A stretch of 64,000 bases of DNA from CAWCLK01 sp963796225. GTDB taxonomy: Bacteria > Actinomycetota > Nitriliruptoria > Nitriliruptorales > Nitriliruptoraceae. The stretch lies in assembly GCA_963796225.1 (NCBI GenBank), contig CAWCLK010000014.1:62001-126000 (forward strand). The letters are read 5' to 3'. Each line of letters begins with the position of its first letter. Position 1 is the first letter of the stretch. The position numbers and the translations under genes are program-made. This document shows, in pieces, positions 1 to 8,256 of this stretch. Below the pieces are notes generated by a model that did no database searches, had not been told where the DNA came from, and saw nothing but the letters and a program-made list of their open reading frames with translations.

Positions 1-219
1 GAGCGCGTCGGCCTGCTCGCCGGGTGGCACGAGCGCCGCGTCCAGCGCCGCGGACTGCGCCCCGAGGTCGACCAGTGCGGCGCCGGCCCGGACGGCGTCA
101 CGCGCCGTGGCCAGGCGCTCGTCGAGATCGGTCCCCGACCGCGGGTCGGAGAAGGAATCGGCGTTGACGTTGACGACGGCCATCAGGGTCGGGCCCGCGT
201 CGGACAGCCAGGACGGCAC
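1..219 (-). CDS. Dihydropteroate synthase-like protein, N-terminal part only (runs off the window)
   Basis: The 73 visible residues contain AVVNVNADSFSD followed by an alanine-rich helix and ALVDLGAQSA. This matches the start of the dihydropteroate synthase TIM barrel (family pattern GILNVTPDSFSDGG and DIGGES). The fold binds dihydropterin pyrophosphate and p-aminobenzoate in folate synthesis. The Asn-Ala-Asp in place of Asn-Val-Thr-Pro-Asp and the Gly-Ala-Gln in place of Gly-Gly-Glu-Ser are divergent, so this could be a DHPS paralogue rather than the housekeeping enzyme. I chose the GTG at 219 because AAGGGG precedes it and the family normally has a few residues before the first strand. An ATG at 183 would begin inside the strand. 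It is divergent from the PilB gene. Confidence 0.6.
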   Translation of the reverse strand, partial: MPSWLSDAGPTLMAVVNVNADSFSDPRSGTDLDERLATARDAVRAGAALVDLGAQSAALDAALVPPGEQADAL

Positions 220-367
220 GTGTCGTCTGCCCCTTGCCAGCGGGCGGCGAGCCTATCGAGCGGGTCCGTGTGGCCACGGGCGTGCGCTCAAGCCCGCACG
301 AACCCCGGCCGATGTGACGAGCAGGGTGTGTCGCGTCCCCTTGCCCCGACGCCCCGGAGAGGTTGGC

Positions 368-2152
368 ATGGCCGGTCGCATGCGTCTCGGCGACATCCTC
401 GTCGCGATGGGCGCCATCACCGACGACCAGCTCGAGGCCGCCCTGGCGTGGCGCCAGGTCAGCGGGGCGCGGGAGCGGCTCGGCACGACCATCATCCGCC
501 TCGGCTACATCACCGAGCTCGACCTCGCCCGGGCCCTGGGCGAGCAGCTCGGCCTGGCGGTGGAGGACCTCGCCTACACCGAGGTCGAGCCCGAGGTCGC
601 CGCCCTCCTGCCCGCCCAGGTCGCCTTCGAATCGCAGGTGCTGCCGCTGCGGATCGAGGACGGGTCGCTGGTCGTCGCGATGGTCGACCCCACCGACATC
701 ATCCTGCTCGACGAGGTGCGGATGCGGACCGGGTACCGGTCGCTGCGCCCCGTCGTCGTCACCTCCGGCGGGCTGCAGGCCGCGTGCGCCCGGGTGCACC
801 CCGACGGCACGCGCACGCAGATGCTGGTGGACAGCCTCGACGAGACCGTGGACGAGCCGACCGCCGAGGCCGAGGACGAACCCGACGCGCCCGTGGTCAA
901 GCTGGCCAACCAGCTGCTGCTCGACGCGTTCCGCCTCCGGGCCAGCGACCTGCACATCGAGCCGACCCGCGACGGGGCGCGGGTCCGTGTCCGCGTCGAC
1001 GGCATCCTCAAGGAGGTCACGCGGGTCCCCACCAGCGTCCGGCGGCCGTTGACGTCGCGCTTCAAGATCATGGGCGGCATGGACATCGCCGAGCACCGCC
1101 GGCCCCAGGACGGCCGGTCGCGCCTGAAGGTCGACGGCGAGGAGGTCGACATCCGCATGTCGGTCATGCCGTCGATGCACGGCGAGACCGTGGTCATGCG
1201 CCTGCTGCGCCGCCAGCAGGGGACCACCGAGCTGACCGACCTCGGGCTGGCCCCCGACGTCGAGGCCTCGCTGGTCCGCGCCCTCGAGGAACCGCAGGGC
1301 CTGGTCGTGGTCACCGGCCCGACCGGGTCGGGCAAGACCAGCACGCTCTACGGGGGCCTGCAGCACATCGCCGACGAGATCCGCAACGTCATCACCCTCG
1401 AGGACCCGATCGAGTACGAGCTCGAGGGGGTCAACCAGACCCAGATGAACCCGCGGATCGGGCTGACCTTCGCGGCGGGGATGCGGTCGGTCCTGCGCCA
1501 GGACCCCGACGTGGTGATGGTCGGCGAGATCCGCGACGCGGAGACGGCGACGCTCGCGGTCGAGGCGGCCATGACCGGCCACCTCGTGCTCAGCACCCTG
1601 CACACCAACGACAGCATCGCCACGATCGCCCGGCTGCTCGACCTCGGCGTGGAGCGCCCCCTGCTCGGCACCTCGCTGCGTTACGTGCTCTCCCAGCGCC
1701 TGGTGCGCGTGGTCTGCTCGGCGTGCGGCGAGGCCGCCGACGCCGACCCCGCGACGCTCGAGCGCCTCGACGCGTCGGCCGACGTCCTCGAGGGCGTGGC
1801 CATGCGCCGCGGGCACGGGTGCCCGACCTGTCTGGAGACGGGCTACCTCGGCCGCCACGTGGTGGTCGAGGGCGTGCGGGTCTCCACCCGCCTGGCCGAG
1901 CTGGTCGCCGACGGGGCGCCGGCCCGCGAGCTGCGGACGGTCGCCCGCGCCGAGGGCATGCGCACCCTGCGTGAGGACGGCCTTCGCCTGGCGCTGATGG
2001 GCGTGACCACCCTCGAGGAGGTCCTGCGCGTGACCCCCGAGGACCCCGACCTGTCGGGCGGCGACCTGCTGGCCAGCCTCGTCCACGACGGGTGGAGCGC
2101 CTCGGGGGTCCCGACGTCGGGGGAACCGGCGGTCAGCTCTCCCACCGGATGA
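368..2152 (+). CDS. Type IV pilus / type II secretion assembly ATPase (PilB/GspE family)
   Basis: This 594-residue hexameric motor ATPase powers pilin polymerisation at the inner face of the membrane. The N-terminal 150 residues form the MshEN/GspE-N domain, starting with RLGDILVAMGAITDDQLEAA. Walker A GPTGSGKT is at residues 317-324. The Asp-box and Walker B stretch ending VGEIRDAETA lies near 380-394, followed by the His-box HLVLSTLHTND. A tetracysteine zinc site follows (CSAC near 450, CPTC near 485), typical of PilB/GspE rather than PilT. The start is the ATG at 368 after GGAGAGG. No pilC, pilM or pilin gene is next to it, so it is an orphan here. Its 3' end overlaps the convergent CWB2 gene by 20 bases. 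A c-di-GMP-binding role for the MshEN domain is possible from family knowledge but untested here. Confidence 0.93.
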   Translation: MAGRMRLGDILVAMGAITDDQLEAALAWRQVSGARERLGTTIIRLGYITELDLARALGEQLGLAVEDLAYTEVEPEVAALLPAQVAFESQVLPLRIEDGSLVVAMVDPTDIILLDEVRMRTGYRSLRPVVVTSGGLQAACARVHPDGTRTQMLVDSLDETVDEPTAEAEDEPDAPVVKLANQLLLDAFRLRASDLHIEPTRDGARVRVRVDGILKEVTRVPTSVRRPLTSRFKIMGGMDIAEHRRPQDGRSRLKVDGEEVDIRMSVMPSMHGETVVMRLLRRQQGTTELTDLGLAPDVEASLVRALEEPQGLVVVTGPTGSGKTSTLYGGLQHIADEIRNVITLEDPIEYELEGVNQTQMNPRIGLTFAAGMRSVLRQDPDVVMVGEIRDAETATLAVEAAMTGHLVLSTLHTNDSIATIARLLDLGVERPLLGTSLRYVLSQRLVRVVCSACGEAADADPATLERLDASADVLEGVAMRRGHGCPTCLETGYLGRHVVVEGVRVSTRLAELVADGAPARELRTVARAEGMRTLREDGLRLALMGVTTLEEVLRVTPEDPDLSGGDLLASLVHDGWSASGVPTSGEPAVSSPTG

Positions 2153-3656
2153 GGCCGAAGCCCCACTCCTCGGTGGGCAGCCCGTCATCGCCGACGTCCA
2201 GCTGACCGTTGTCGTTCGCGTCGTCGAAGACCACGATCGCGGCCGCATCGAGGGCGTCGGAGGTCAGCGTCGCCTGGATGCCGGCCTCGGCACCGCCGGG
2301 CTCGACGTCGCTCTCGTGGGTGGTGTCGACCTCGGTCCCGTTCAGCGTGGTGATGGTGGCGGCACCGGTGTTCGTGGTGCCGATGCCGTCGGCGTGGCCG
2401 TCGCCGTCGAGGTCCGCGAAGCGGAACTCACCGTCGCTCGGCTCGAGCACCGACTCGTCCGGGAAGAGGGCCACGTCCTTCGCGCCGGCGACGTCCGCAC
2501 CGTCGTAGGTGCGGGCGACCTCGAACTCGCGGCTCTCGCCCGGGGCGGTGGTGATGATCTCCTGCGGCTCGACGATGTAGTCCTGGCCGGATCCCTGCGC
2601 GCCGTGGCAGTCCTCGGCGGCGGTCTCGGCGGCGTTCAGGACCTGCTCGCTGAGCGCTTCCTCCTGCCCGATGCCGAGGATGCGGTCGACCGCGCCGCAG
2701 GCCTCGGCGAGCCAGGCACGGGTCGGCTCGGACAGCTCGGTGGCGTTCGCGGTCAGCAGGATCGGGTTGTGGTTGGCCCCCGTCATCGGGGCGACCGACA
2801 GGGCGTCGGGGAAGGCGTCCCCACGGGTCAGCGTGAGGTCGTCCTCGTCGAACCCGAGGTACTGGATCGCGTAGTCGGCGACCGCCGTCGCGGTGGCGGT
2901 GCGGGTCGCGCCGGCGACGCGGTCGGTGGTCGTGTCATCGTCGTCGATGGCGGCCTGGACGTCCTCGGAGATGGCGTCGGGCCCCCCGATGACGATCACG
3001 AGCTCGATGTCGAGGTCCTCGATGGCGGCCTCGGTCGCGGCCGGGACCTCGTCGCGGCGAGTGAGCAGGACCGGGATCGGCGCCTCCTCACGGCTCGCGG
3101 CGAGCGCACCGGCCGAGAGCGCGTCCGGGAAGCCCTCGCCGGTCGTCAGGAACGCGGCACGCTGGTCGCCCGGCCAGTTCGCCGGGTTGCCGTTGCGCTG
3201 CTGGACCTCGCGGGCGATCTTCGCCGCGGTCTCGTAGCGCGTGTCCCCCGCGATCCGGTCGGCCGGGGTCTGGCCATCCTCCTCGATGGTCTGCTCGACC
3301 TGTGCGCTGACCGCGACCTCGCCGCCCAGGATGGTGGCGTGGTCGGGCGCGAGCTCGTCGAGGGCCGAGATCGTCGCGTCCGGGACGTGGTCCTGCTCGA
3401 CCAGCAGCACCGGGGCGTCGAGCGCGGCGGCGATCGGCGAGCCGGCCAGCGCATCGGGGTAGCGCTCACCGCTGGCGATGATCACCTCGGAGGCGCCGTC
3501 GGGATGGCTGTCGAGGGCGATCTCGGCGGCCGTCCCGTAGCGGGTCTGGCCACCGATCCGGTCGGGGGTGACGTCGTGGGATGCCGCGGCGGGCAGGGCT
3601 GGCCCGAGGGCCAGCGCGGCGCCCGCGAGCGCGGCGAGGGGACGAGAGGTGCGCAT
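2133..3656 (-). CDS. Secreted protein with three CWB2 cell-wall-binding repeats and a calcium-type C-terminus
   Basis: This 507-residue exported surface protein starts with a clear signal peptide (MRTSRPLAALAGAALA, cleavage near AAAS-HD). Three cell-wall-binding type 2 repeats follow, opening with DRIGGQTRYGTAAEIA, DRIAGDTRYETAAKIA and DRVAGATRTATATAVA. Each contains the hallmark SGERYPDALAGS/TRGDAFPDALSV strand and an ILGGEVAVS-like strand. CWB2 domains bind anionic wall polymers. The last 150 residues form a separate domain with acidic loops FADLDGDGHADG and DDANDNGQLDVGDD. These look like EF-hand or dockerin-type calcium loops. The ATG at 3656 is chosen for the signal peptide, although its ribosome site (GAAGG, about 11 bases away) is weak. 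No enzymatic domain is visible. A structural or adhesive role is an inference. Confidence 0.85.
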   Translation of the reverse strand: MRTSRPLAALAGAALALGPALPAAASHDVTPDRIGGQTRYGTAAEIALDSHPDGASEVIIASGERYPDALAGSPIAAALDAPVLLVEQDHVPDATISALDELAPDHATILGGEVAVSAQVEQTIEEDGQTPADRIAGDTRYETAAKIAREVQQRNGNPANWPGDQRAAFLTTGEGFPDALSAGALAASREEAPIPVLLTRRDEVPAATEAAIEDLDIELVIVIGGPDAISEDVQAAIDDDDTTTDRVAGATRTATATAVADYAIQYLGFDEDDLTLTRGDAFPDALSVAPMTGANHNPILLTANATELSEPTRAWLAEACGAVDRILGIGQEEALSEQVLNAAETAAEDCHGAQGSGQDYIVEPQEIITTAPGESREFEVARTYDGADVAGAKDVALFPDESVLEPSDGEFRFADLDGDGHADGIGTTNTGAATITTLNGTEVDTTHESDVEPGGAEAGIQATLTSDALDAAAIVVFDDANDNGQLDVGDDGLPTEEWGFGLIRWES

Positions 3657-3791
3657 CGTGGAGGGGACCTTCGAATGGTCGGCTGCTGTGCGGACGCCCG
3701 ACACGGTGGGGTCGCCACCCCCGTCCGGACCACCGTCGAAGGTCGGTCCGGACCCGGACAACCTGACGGGGTCGGTGTGCGTCTGCGGGGG

Positions 3792-5207
3792 TCAGCGCCC
3801 CAGGACCCGCAACGCCGAGCGCGCCGCGTTGGCCCCGCACATGCCGTGCACGCCGGCGCCGGGGGGCGTGGCGGCCGAGCAGAGGAACACCCCGGGGATC
3901 CCGGTCCAGTAGGGGTCGGGGGCGACCCGCGGGCGCAGCACGACCTGGACCGGGTCGTTGGCACCCGTCGCGATGTCACCCCCCACGTAGTTCGGGTTGT
4001 CCGCCTCGAGCGCCGCCGGGTCGCGCACGTGCATGCCGACGACCCGGTCGCGCGTGCCAGGGGCGAAGCGTTCGAGCTGGGCGAGCAGTGCCTCGGTCGC
4101 GTCGCCGGTGTACCCGCGCGGCACGTGGGCATAGGCCCAGACCGGGTGGACGTCCCCCGCCGCGCGGGTCGGGTCGGCCACCGACTGCTGGGCGACCAGG
4201 ACGAACGGGCGCTCGGGCATCCGCCCCGCCGCCACGTCGGCCTCGGCGGCCGCCACCTCCTCGAGCGTGCCGCCGACGTGCACCGTGCCGGCGCGGCGGG
4301 CAGGCTCGCAGGTCCACGGGATCCCGCCCTCGACGGCCAGGTCGACCTTGAACGCGCCGGGACCGTGCCGGTAGCGCGCGTAGGCGCGGCGCACGCGGGG
4401 CGGCATCGCATCGCCGGCGATGCGGGCCATGGCCCCCGGCGCGACGTCGAACAGGGCCACGCGCGCCCGCGGCAGGTCCGCGAACGCCTCGACCCGGACC
4501 CCCGTCTCGATGCGTCCGCCGTGGGCGCGCAGCAGGCTGGCCAGCGCGTCGGTGATCGCACTCGACCCGCCCTCGGCGACCGGCCACCCGACGTGGTGCC
4601 CCGACGCGGTCAGCATCATCCCGATCGCGGCGGTGGTCGGGCGGTTCAGCGGCTGGATGGCGTGGGCGGCCACGCCCGCGAACAGGGCACGGGCCTCGTC
4701 GGTCTGCCAGCGCCGCGCGAACAGGGTCGCCGGCTGCAGCGCCCCGAGCCCGAACCGCACCAGCCCGACCGGGTGCCGCGGCACGTGCGCGATCGGGCGC
4801 ATGAGGTCCTCGGCCAGGTCGCCGAAGCCCGACGCGAGCGGGCCGAAGGCGCGACGCCACGCCGGTCCGTCCACGCCGAGCCCGATGGCGGTGTCCTCGA
4901 GGGACTGCACCATCACGCCGGCGCGCCGGCCGGCGACGGGGTGCACCAGGTCGACCTCGGGCCAGCGCCAGGTGAGGCCGTGCTGCTCCAGCGGCAGGGA
5001 CGACAGGAACGGCGACGCCACGCCGAACGGGTGCACCGCCGAGCACACGTCGTGGCGCACGCCGGGGACGGTGAGCTCCTCGGTGCGAGTCCCGCCGCCG
5101 ATCGTGTCGGCCGCCTCGAGGACCACGACCTCGTGGCCCTCCCGGGCGATGGCGACGGCGGCGGCCAGCCCGTTGGGGCCCGCCCCGACGACCACCGCAT
5201 CGACCAC
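3792..5207 (-). CDS. FAD-dependent oxidoreductase of the phytoene desaturase/CrtI-like family
   Basis: This 471-residue flavoprotein starts almost directly with the dinucleotide-binding motif VVVGAGPNGLAAAVAIA and the ribose-binding EAADTIGGGTRTEEL. It ends with the family motif GIPGVFLCSAATPPGAGVHGMCGANAA, where the isoalloxazine binds. This architecture is that of phytoene-dehydrogenase-like and amine-oxidase-like NAD(P)/FAD proteins. No CrtB or other carotenoid gene is adjacent, so the substrate is unknown. The GTG at 5207 is preceded by AGGAGGTG with six bases of spacing, which settles the start. It is divergent from the ABC transporter pair with about 80 bases between them. Confidence 0.85.
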   Translation of the reverse strand: MVDAVVVGAGPNGLAAAVAIAREGHEVVVLEAADTIGGGTRTEELTVPGVRHDVCSAVHPFGVASPFLSSLPLEQHGLTWRWPEVDLVHPVAGRRAGVMVQSLEDTAIGLGVDGPAWRRAFGPLASGFGDLAEDLMRPIAHVPRHPVGLVRFGLGALQPATLFARRWQTDEARALFAGVAAHAIQPLNRPTTAAIGMMLTASGHHVGWPVAEGGSSAITDALASLLRAHGGRIETGVRVEAFADLPRARVALFDVAPGAMARIAGDAMPPRVRRAYARYRHGPGAFKVDLAVEGGIPWTCEPARRAGTVHVGGTLEEVAAAEADVAAGRMPERPFVLVAQQSVADPTRAAGDVHPVWAYAHVPRGYTGDATEALLAQLERFAPGTRDRVVGMHVRDPAALEADNPNYVGGDIATGANDPVQVVLRPRVAPDPYWTGIPGVFLCSAATPPGAGVHGMCGANAARSALRVLGR

Positions 5208-5286
5208 GTGGCACCTCCTGCCGAGCACGCTACCGAACGGGTCCGAATGCCAACCCGCGGCCCCGGCCGAGGAGTAGCGTCCGGCC

Positions 5287-6213
5287 ATGGACACGGCCGT
5301 CGAGGTGCACCAGCTCACCAAGTCCTTCGGGCCCACGCGGGCGCTCGACGGGCTCGACCTCGTGGTCCGCCCCGGCGAGGTGCACGGATTCCTCGGCCCG
5401 AACGGCGCGGGCAAGTCGACGACCCTGCGGATCCTGCTCGGGCTGCTGCGCGCCGATGGCGGGACCGCCCGGCTGCTCGGCGGGGACCCATGGCGCGACG
5501 TCACCGCCCTGCACCGGCGGCTGGCCTACGTCCCCGGCGACGTGACGCTGTGGCCGACCCTGACCGGCGGCGAGGTCATCGACCTGCTGGGACGCCTGCG
5601 CGGGGGCCTCGACGAGGGACGCCGTGCGGACCTGCTCGAGCGGTTCGAGCTCGACCCCACCCGGCGCGGGCGCGCCTACTCCAAGGGCAACCGGCAGAAG
5701 GTCGCCCTGGTCGCCGCACTGGCGTCCGACGTCGAGCTGCTGCTGCTCGACGAGCCGACGTCCGGCCTGGACCCCCTGATGGAGGCCACCTTCCGCGGGG
5801 TGATCGCGGAGGAACGCGCCCGCGGGCGCACGGTCCTGCTGTCCAGCCACATCCTCGCCGAGGTCGAGGCGCTGTGCGACCGGGTCTCGATCATCCGCAA
5901 CGGCCGCACCGTCGAGACCGGGACCCTGGCCGAGCTGCGCCACCTGACCCGCACCAACCTCGAGGCCGAGCTGCAGCGCCCCCCGGACGGCCTGGCGGGG
6001 CTCGCCGGGGTGCACGAGCTCGCCCAGGACGGGACCACGGTGCGCATGGCCGTCGACACCGACCGGCTCGACGACGTGGTGCAGGTGCTCGCCCGGTCGG
6101 GGGTCCGCGCCCTGCAGGCGCACCCGCCGACCCTCGAGGAGCTGTTCCTGCGGCACTACGAGGGCCAGGACACCGGCCGCCCCGCGGCCGGCGACGGGGA
6201 CCGCCGGCCATGA
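5287..6213 (+). CDS. ABC exporter ATP-binding subunit
   Basis: This 308-residue ATPase carries Walker [10 protein letters not shown] (about residues 37-45), a Q-loop region around [11 protein letters not shown], signature YSKGNRQKV (about 131-139), Walker [14 protein letters not shown] (about 151-163) and switch His in [11 protein letters not shown]. The roughly 90-residue C-terminal extension is typical of ABC-2 drug or polyketide exporter ATPases (DrrA/CcmA group). Its stop overlaps the permease start as ATGA, so the two are translationally coupled and should form one transporter. The substrate cannot be told from sequence. Resistance or export of a lipophilic compound is the usual role of this group. 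Confidence 0.93.
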   Translation: MDTAVEVHQLTKSFGPTRALDGLDLVVRPGEVHGFLGPNGAGKSTTLRILLGLLRADGGTARLLGGDPWRDVTALHRRLAYVPGDVTLWPTLTGGEVIDLLGRLRGGLDEGRRADLLERFELDPTRRGRAYSKGNRQKVALVAALASDVELLLLDEPTSGLDPLMEATFRGVIAEERARGRTVLLSSHILAEVEALCDRVSIIRNGRTVETGTLAELRHLTRTNLEAELQRPPDGLAGLAGVHELAQDGTTVRMAVDTDRLDDVVQVLARSGVRALQAHPPTLEELFLRHYEGQDTGRPAAGDGDRRP

Positions 6214-7814
6214 CGCAGCTCGCCGGCACCGGGGCCCTGGTCCGGCTGGGCCTGCGGGTGGACCGGATCCGCCTGCCGGTCTGGGTCGGGGCGATGACGC
6301 TGGTCGTGGTCGTCACCGCGATCAGCTTCGGCGGCCTGTACCCCGACGCCGCCTCGCGCCAGCTGTTCGCCGGCGGTATCGCGACCAACCCGGCCCTGCG
6401 CGCCATGTACGGGCCGCTGCACGGCGCCGACCAGATCGGCGGGCTCACGGTGTGGCGCCAGGGCGCGATCCAGCTCGTCCTCGTGTCCCTCATGAGCCTG
6501 TTCGTGGTGGTGCGCCACACCCGCGCCGCCGAGGAGACGGGGCGGCTGGAGCTGGTCGGGGCGGGCGTGGTCGCCCGTCCGTCCCCGCTGGTGGCCGCGC
6601 TGGCCACCGCCGCCATCGCCGACGTGGCGGTGGGCGCGACGGTCACCCTCGGCATGATCGCCGCCGGGGAAGCAGCCACCGGGTCGCTCGCGTTCGGCCT
6701 CGGCCTGACGGCGACGGGCCTGGTGTTCGCCGGCATCGGGGCCGTGGCCGCCCAGGTCGCCGCCAGCAGCCGGGGCGCGAACGGGATCGGCGGGGCGGTG
6801 CTGGGCGCCGCGTTCGCGCTCCGGGCCGCGGGCGACGCCGCCGATGGCGGCGTGCTGAGCTGGCTGACGTGGCTGTCGCCGCTCGGGTGGGCCCAGCAGG
6901 TGCGGCCCTACGGCGACGAGCGCTGGTGGCCGCTCGGCCTCCACCTGGTCCTGCTCGTCGCCCTCGTGGCCGGCGCGGCGGCCCTGCGGACCCGCCGGGA
7001 CCTCGGGTCGGGGCTGGTCGCCAGCCGCCCCGGCGCCCCGCGTGGCACCGCGGCGCTGGGCACGCCCGCCGGGCTGGCGTGGCGCCTGCAGCGCACGACG
7101 CTCGGGTGGTGGGCCATCGGGATGCTCGCCGCGGGCCTGGTGTTCGGAGGCGTGGTCGACGCCATCACGCAGCTGTTCGAGGACAGCCCGCAGCTGGCGG
7201 AGATCCTGGCTCGGCTGGGGGGCTCCGAGCGCATCATCGACGCCTTCCTCGGCGCGATCCTGTCGGTGTTCGCGGTGCTCGCATCGGCGTGGGCCATCGG
7301 CGCCACCCTGCTGGTGCGTGCCGAGGAGGCCGAGGACCGGGCGGAGCCCGTGCTGGCCACCGCGGTCACGCGGACCCGGTGGGCGGGCTCGCACGTCGCG
7401 GTGGCCCTGCTCGGTCCGGCGCTGCTGCTGGCGATCGGCGGGACGGCCGCCGGGCTCGCCGCGGGGTTGGTGACGGGGCGGGGGACCTCGCAGGTCGTGC
7501 GCGTCGGCGCCGCCGCCCTGGTGCAGCTCCCGGCCGTGTGGGTCGTGGTGGGCCTGGCCGTGCTCGTGATCGGGGCGTGGCCGCGCTGGAGCGCGGCCGC
7601 CTACGGCGTGCTGGCGCTGTTCCTGCTGCTGGGCCAGGTCGGCGAGGCGCTGCAGCTGCCCCAGGCCCTGCTCGACGTGTCCCCGTTCGTGCACCCGCCC
7701 GCCCTGCCCGGGGCGGCCATGGACTGGATCCCGGAGCTGTGGCTGACGCTGGTCGCCGCCGCGCTGCTGGCCGCGGGCCTGGCCGCCCTGCGCCGCCGCG
7801 ACCTCGGGACGTAG
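6210..7814 (+). CDS. ABC-2 type exporter permease (polyketide-exporter-like, 12 TM)
   Basis: This 534-residue membrane protein consists of two similar halves, each with about six hydrophobic helices. The first half starts near [16 protein letters not shown] and the second near [19 protein letters not shown]. The length and duplicated layout match actinobacterial permeases annotated as exporters of polyketide antibiotics. The ATG at 6210 overlaps the stop of the ATPase gene by four bases. It is followed by a repeat-rich intergenic stretch and a strong hairpin that would end transcription. Confidence 0.88.
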   Translation: MTQLAGTGALVRLGLRVDRIRLPVWVGAMTLVVVVTAISFGGLYPDAASRQLFAGGIATNPALRAMYGPLHGADQIGGLTVWRQGAIQLVLVSLMSLFVVVRHTRAAEETGRLELVGAGVVARPSPLVAALATAAIADVAVGATVTLGMIAAGEAATGSLAFGLGLTATGLVFAGIGAVAAQVAASSRGANGIGGAVLGAAFALRAAGDAADGGVLSWLTWLSPLGWAQQVRPYGDERWWPLGLHLVLLVALVAGAAALRTRRDLGSGLVASRPGAPRGTAALGTPAGLAWRLQRTTLGWWAIGMLAAGLVFGGVVDAITQLFEDSPQLAEILARLGGSERIIDAFLGAILSVFAVLASAWAIGATLLVRAEEAEDRAEPVLATAVTRTRWAGSHVAVALLGPALLLAIGGTAAGLAAGLVTGRGTSQVVRVGAAALVQLPAVWVVVGLAVLVIGAWPRWSAAAYGVLALFLLLGQVGEALQLPQALLDVSPFVHPPALPGAAMDWIPELWLTLVAAALLAAGLAALRRRDLGT

Positions 7815-7832
7815 CCCGGCACCCCCCCAACG

Positions 7833-7957
7833 CCTCGGGATCGAGGAGGCGGGGCGCACCTGCGCCGCCGTTGCCCTCCTCGGGACCGCGGAGCTCCTCG
7901 GTCTCGAGGAGGCGGAGCGGGGGTGGGGGCCGGTTCACCTCCTCGGGATCGAGGTGG
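7833..7957. repeat. Composite intergenic palindromic repeat, copy A (three blocks)
   Basis: Three GC-rich palindromic blocks based on CCTCCTCGGGATCGAGGAGG occur in series. Block 1 is at 7833-7849, block 2 is a double palindrome at 7875-7912, and block 3 is at 7938-7957. Block 2 differs from the block at 25402-25439 at only 3 of 38 positions. The distance from block 2 to block 3 is 63 bases in both places. It lies after the stop of the ABC permease and is not coding in any convincing frame. It resembles a REP/BIME-type element. Confidence 0.8.
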
Positions 7958-7997
7958 TGGTTGGGAGGACCGTGTCGGCAGGGCGGAGCAGAACGAA

Positions 7998-8031
7998 GAA
8001 CACCCCCCGGTGGGAGAACCGGGGGGTGTTC
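7998..8031 (+). terminator. Strong intrinsic-type hairpin after the ABC exporter operon
   Basis: A perfect 14-base-pair stem pairs 7998-8011 with 8018-8031 (left arm GAACACCCCCCGGT) around a six-base loop GGGAGA. There is no U-tract, as is common for actinobacterial terminators. It sits between the ABC/repeat region and the MocR gene. The remaining gene-free stretch 8032-8213 shows nothing else I can support. Confidence 0.75.
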
Positions 8032-8213
8032 CTGAGGCTCGGATCGAAAACCGGGGCCGCACTGGCGGGAGCGAAGGCGGCCCCGTCACGTCGACGCGGG
8101 AGCGGGAGAGTGGTCGACGTTTCCGAGCAGGCACACAGCATGGTGGGAGGGCCATGGAACCTGTGTGCCACGATTGAGTTGTGAAGCGGCTGGGAGGGGC
8201 CGCATCCGCAGTC

Positions 8214-8230
8214 CAACTGCGTACCAGTTG
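8214..8230. promoter_or_regulatory. Inverted repeat upstream of the MocR gene
   Basis: CAACTG at 8214-8219 and CAGTTG at 8225-8230 form a perfect six-base inverted repeat with a five-base spacer (CGTAC). It lies 27 bases before the MocR start codon, in a locally AT-richer stretch. It is a plausible operator, and autoregulation is typical of the family. This is inference from position only. Confidence 0.4.
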
Positions 8231-8256
8231 CGCGGACAGGGCGTACGATACCGGGC

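Noticed and set aside
98..2248. A 700-codon open frame on the minus strand under the PilB gene
   Set aside because: Its translation is His/Arg/Gly/Val-rich with no motif, and the plus strand encodes a complete PilB ATPase. It is a GC-rich antisense artefact.
2316..7814. An 1832-codon plus-strand open frame covering the CWB2 and flavoprotein genes
   Set aside because: Only its last 534 codons (from 6210) read as a real permease. The rest is antisense to convincing genes.
8100..8184. Small ORFs between the hairpin at 7998 and the MocR gene
   Set aside because: Short frames (under 30 codons from their ATGs) with no ribosome site or recognisable residues.
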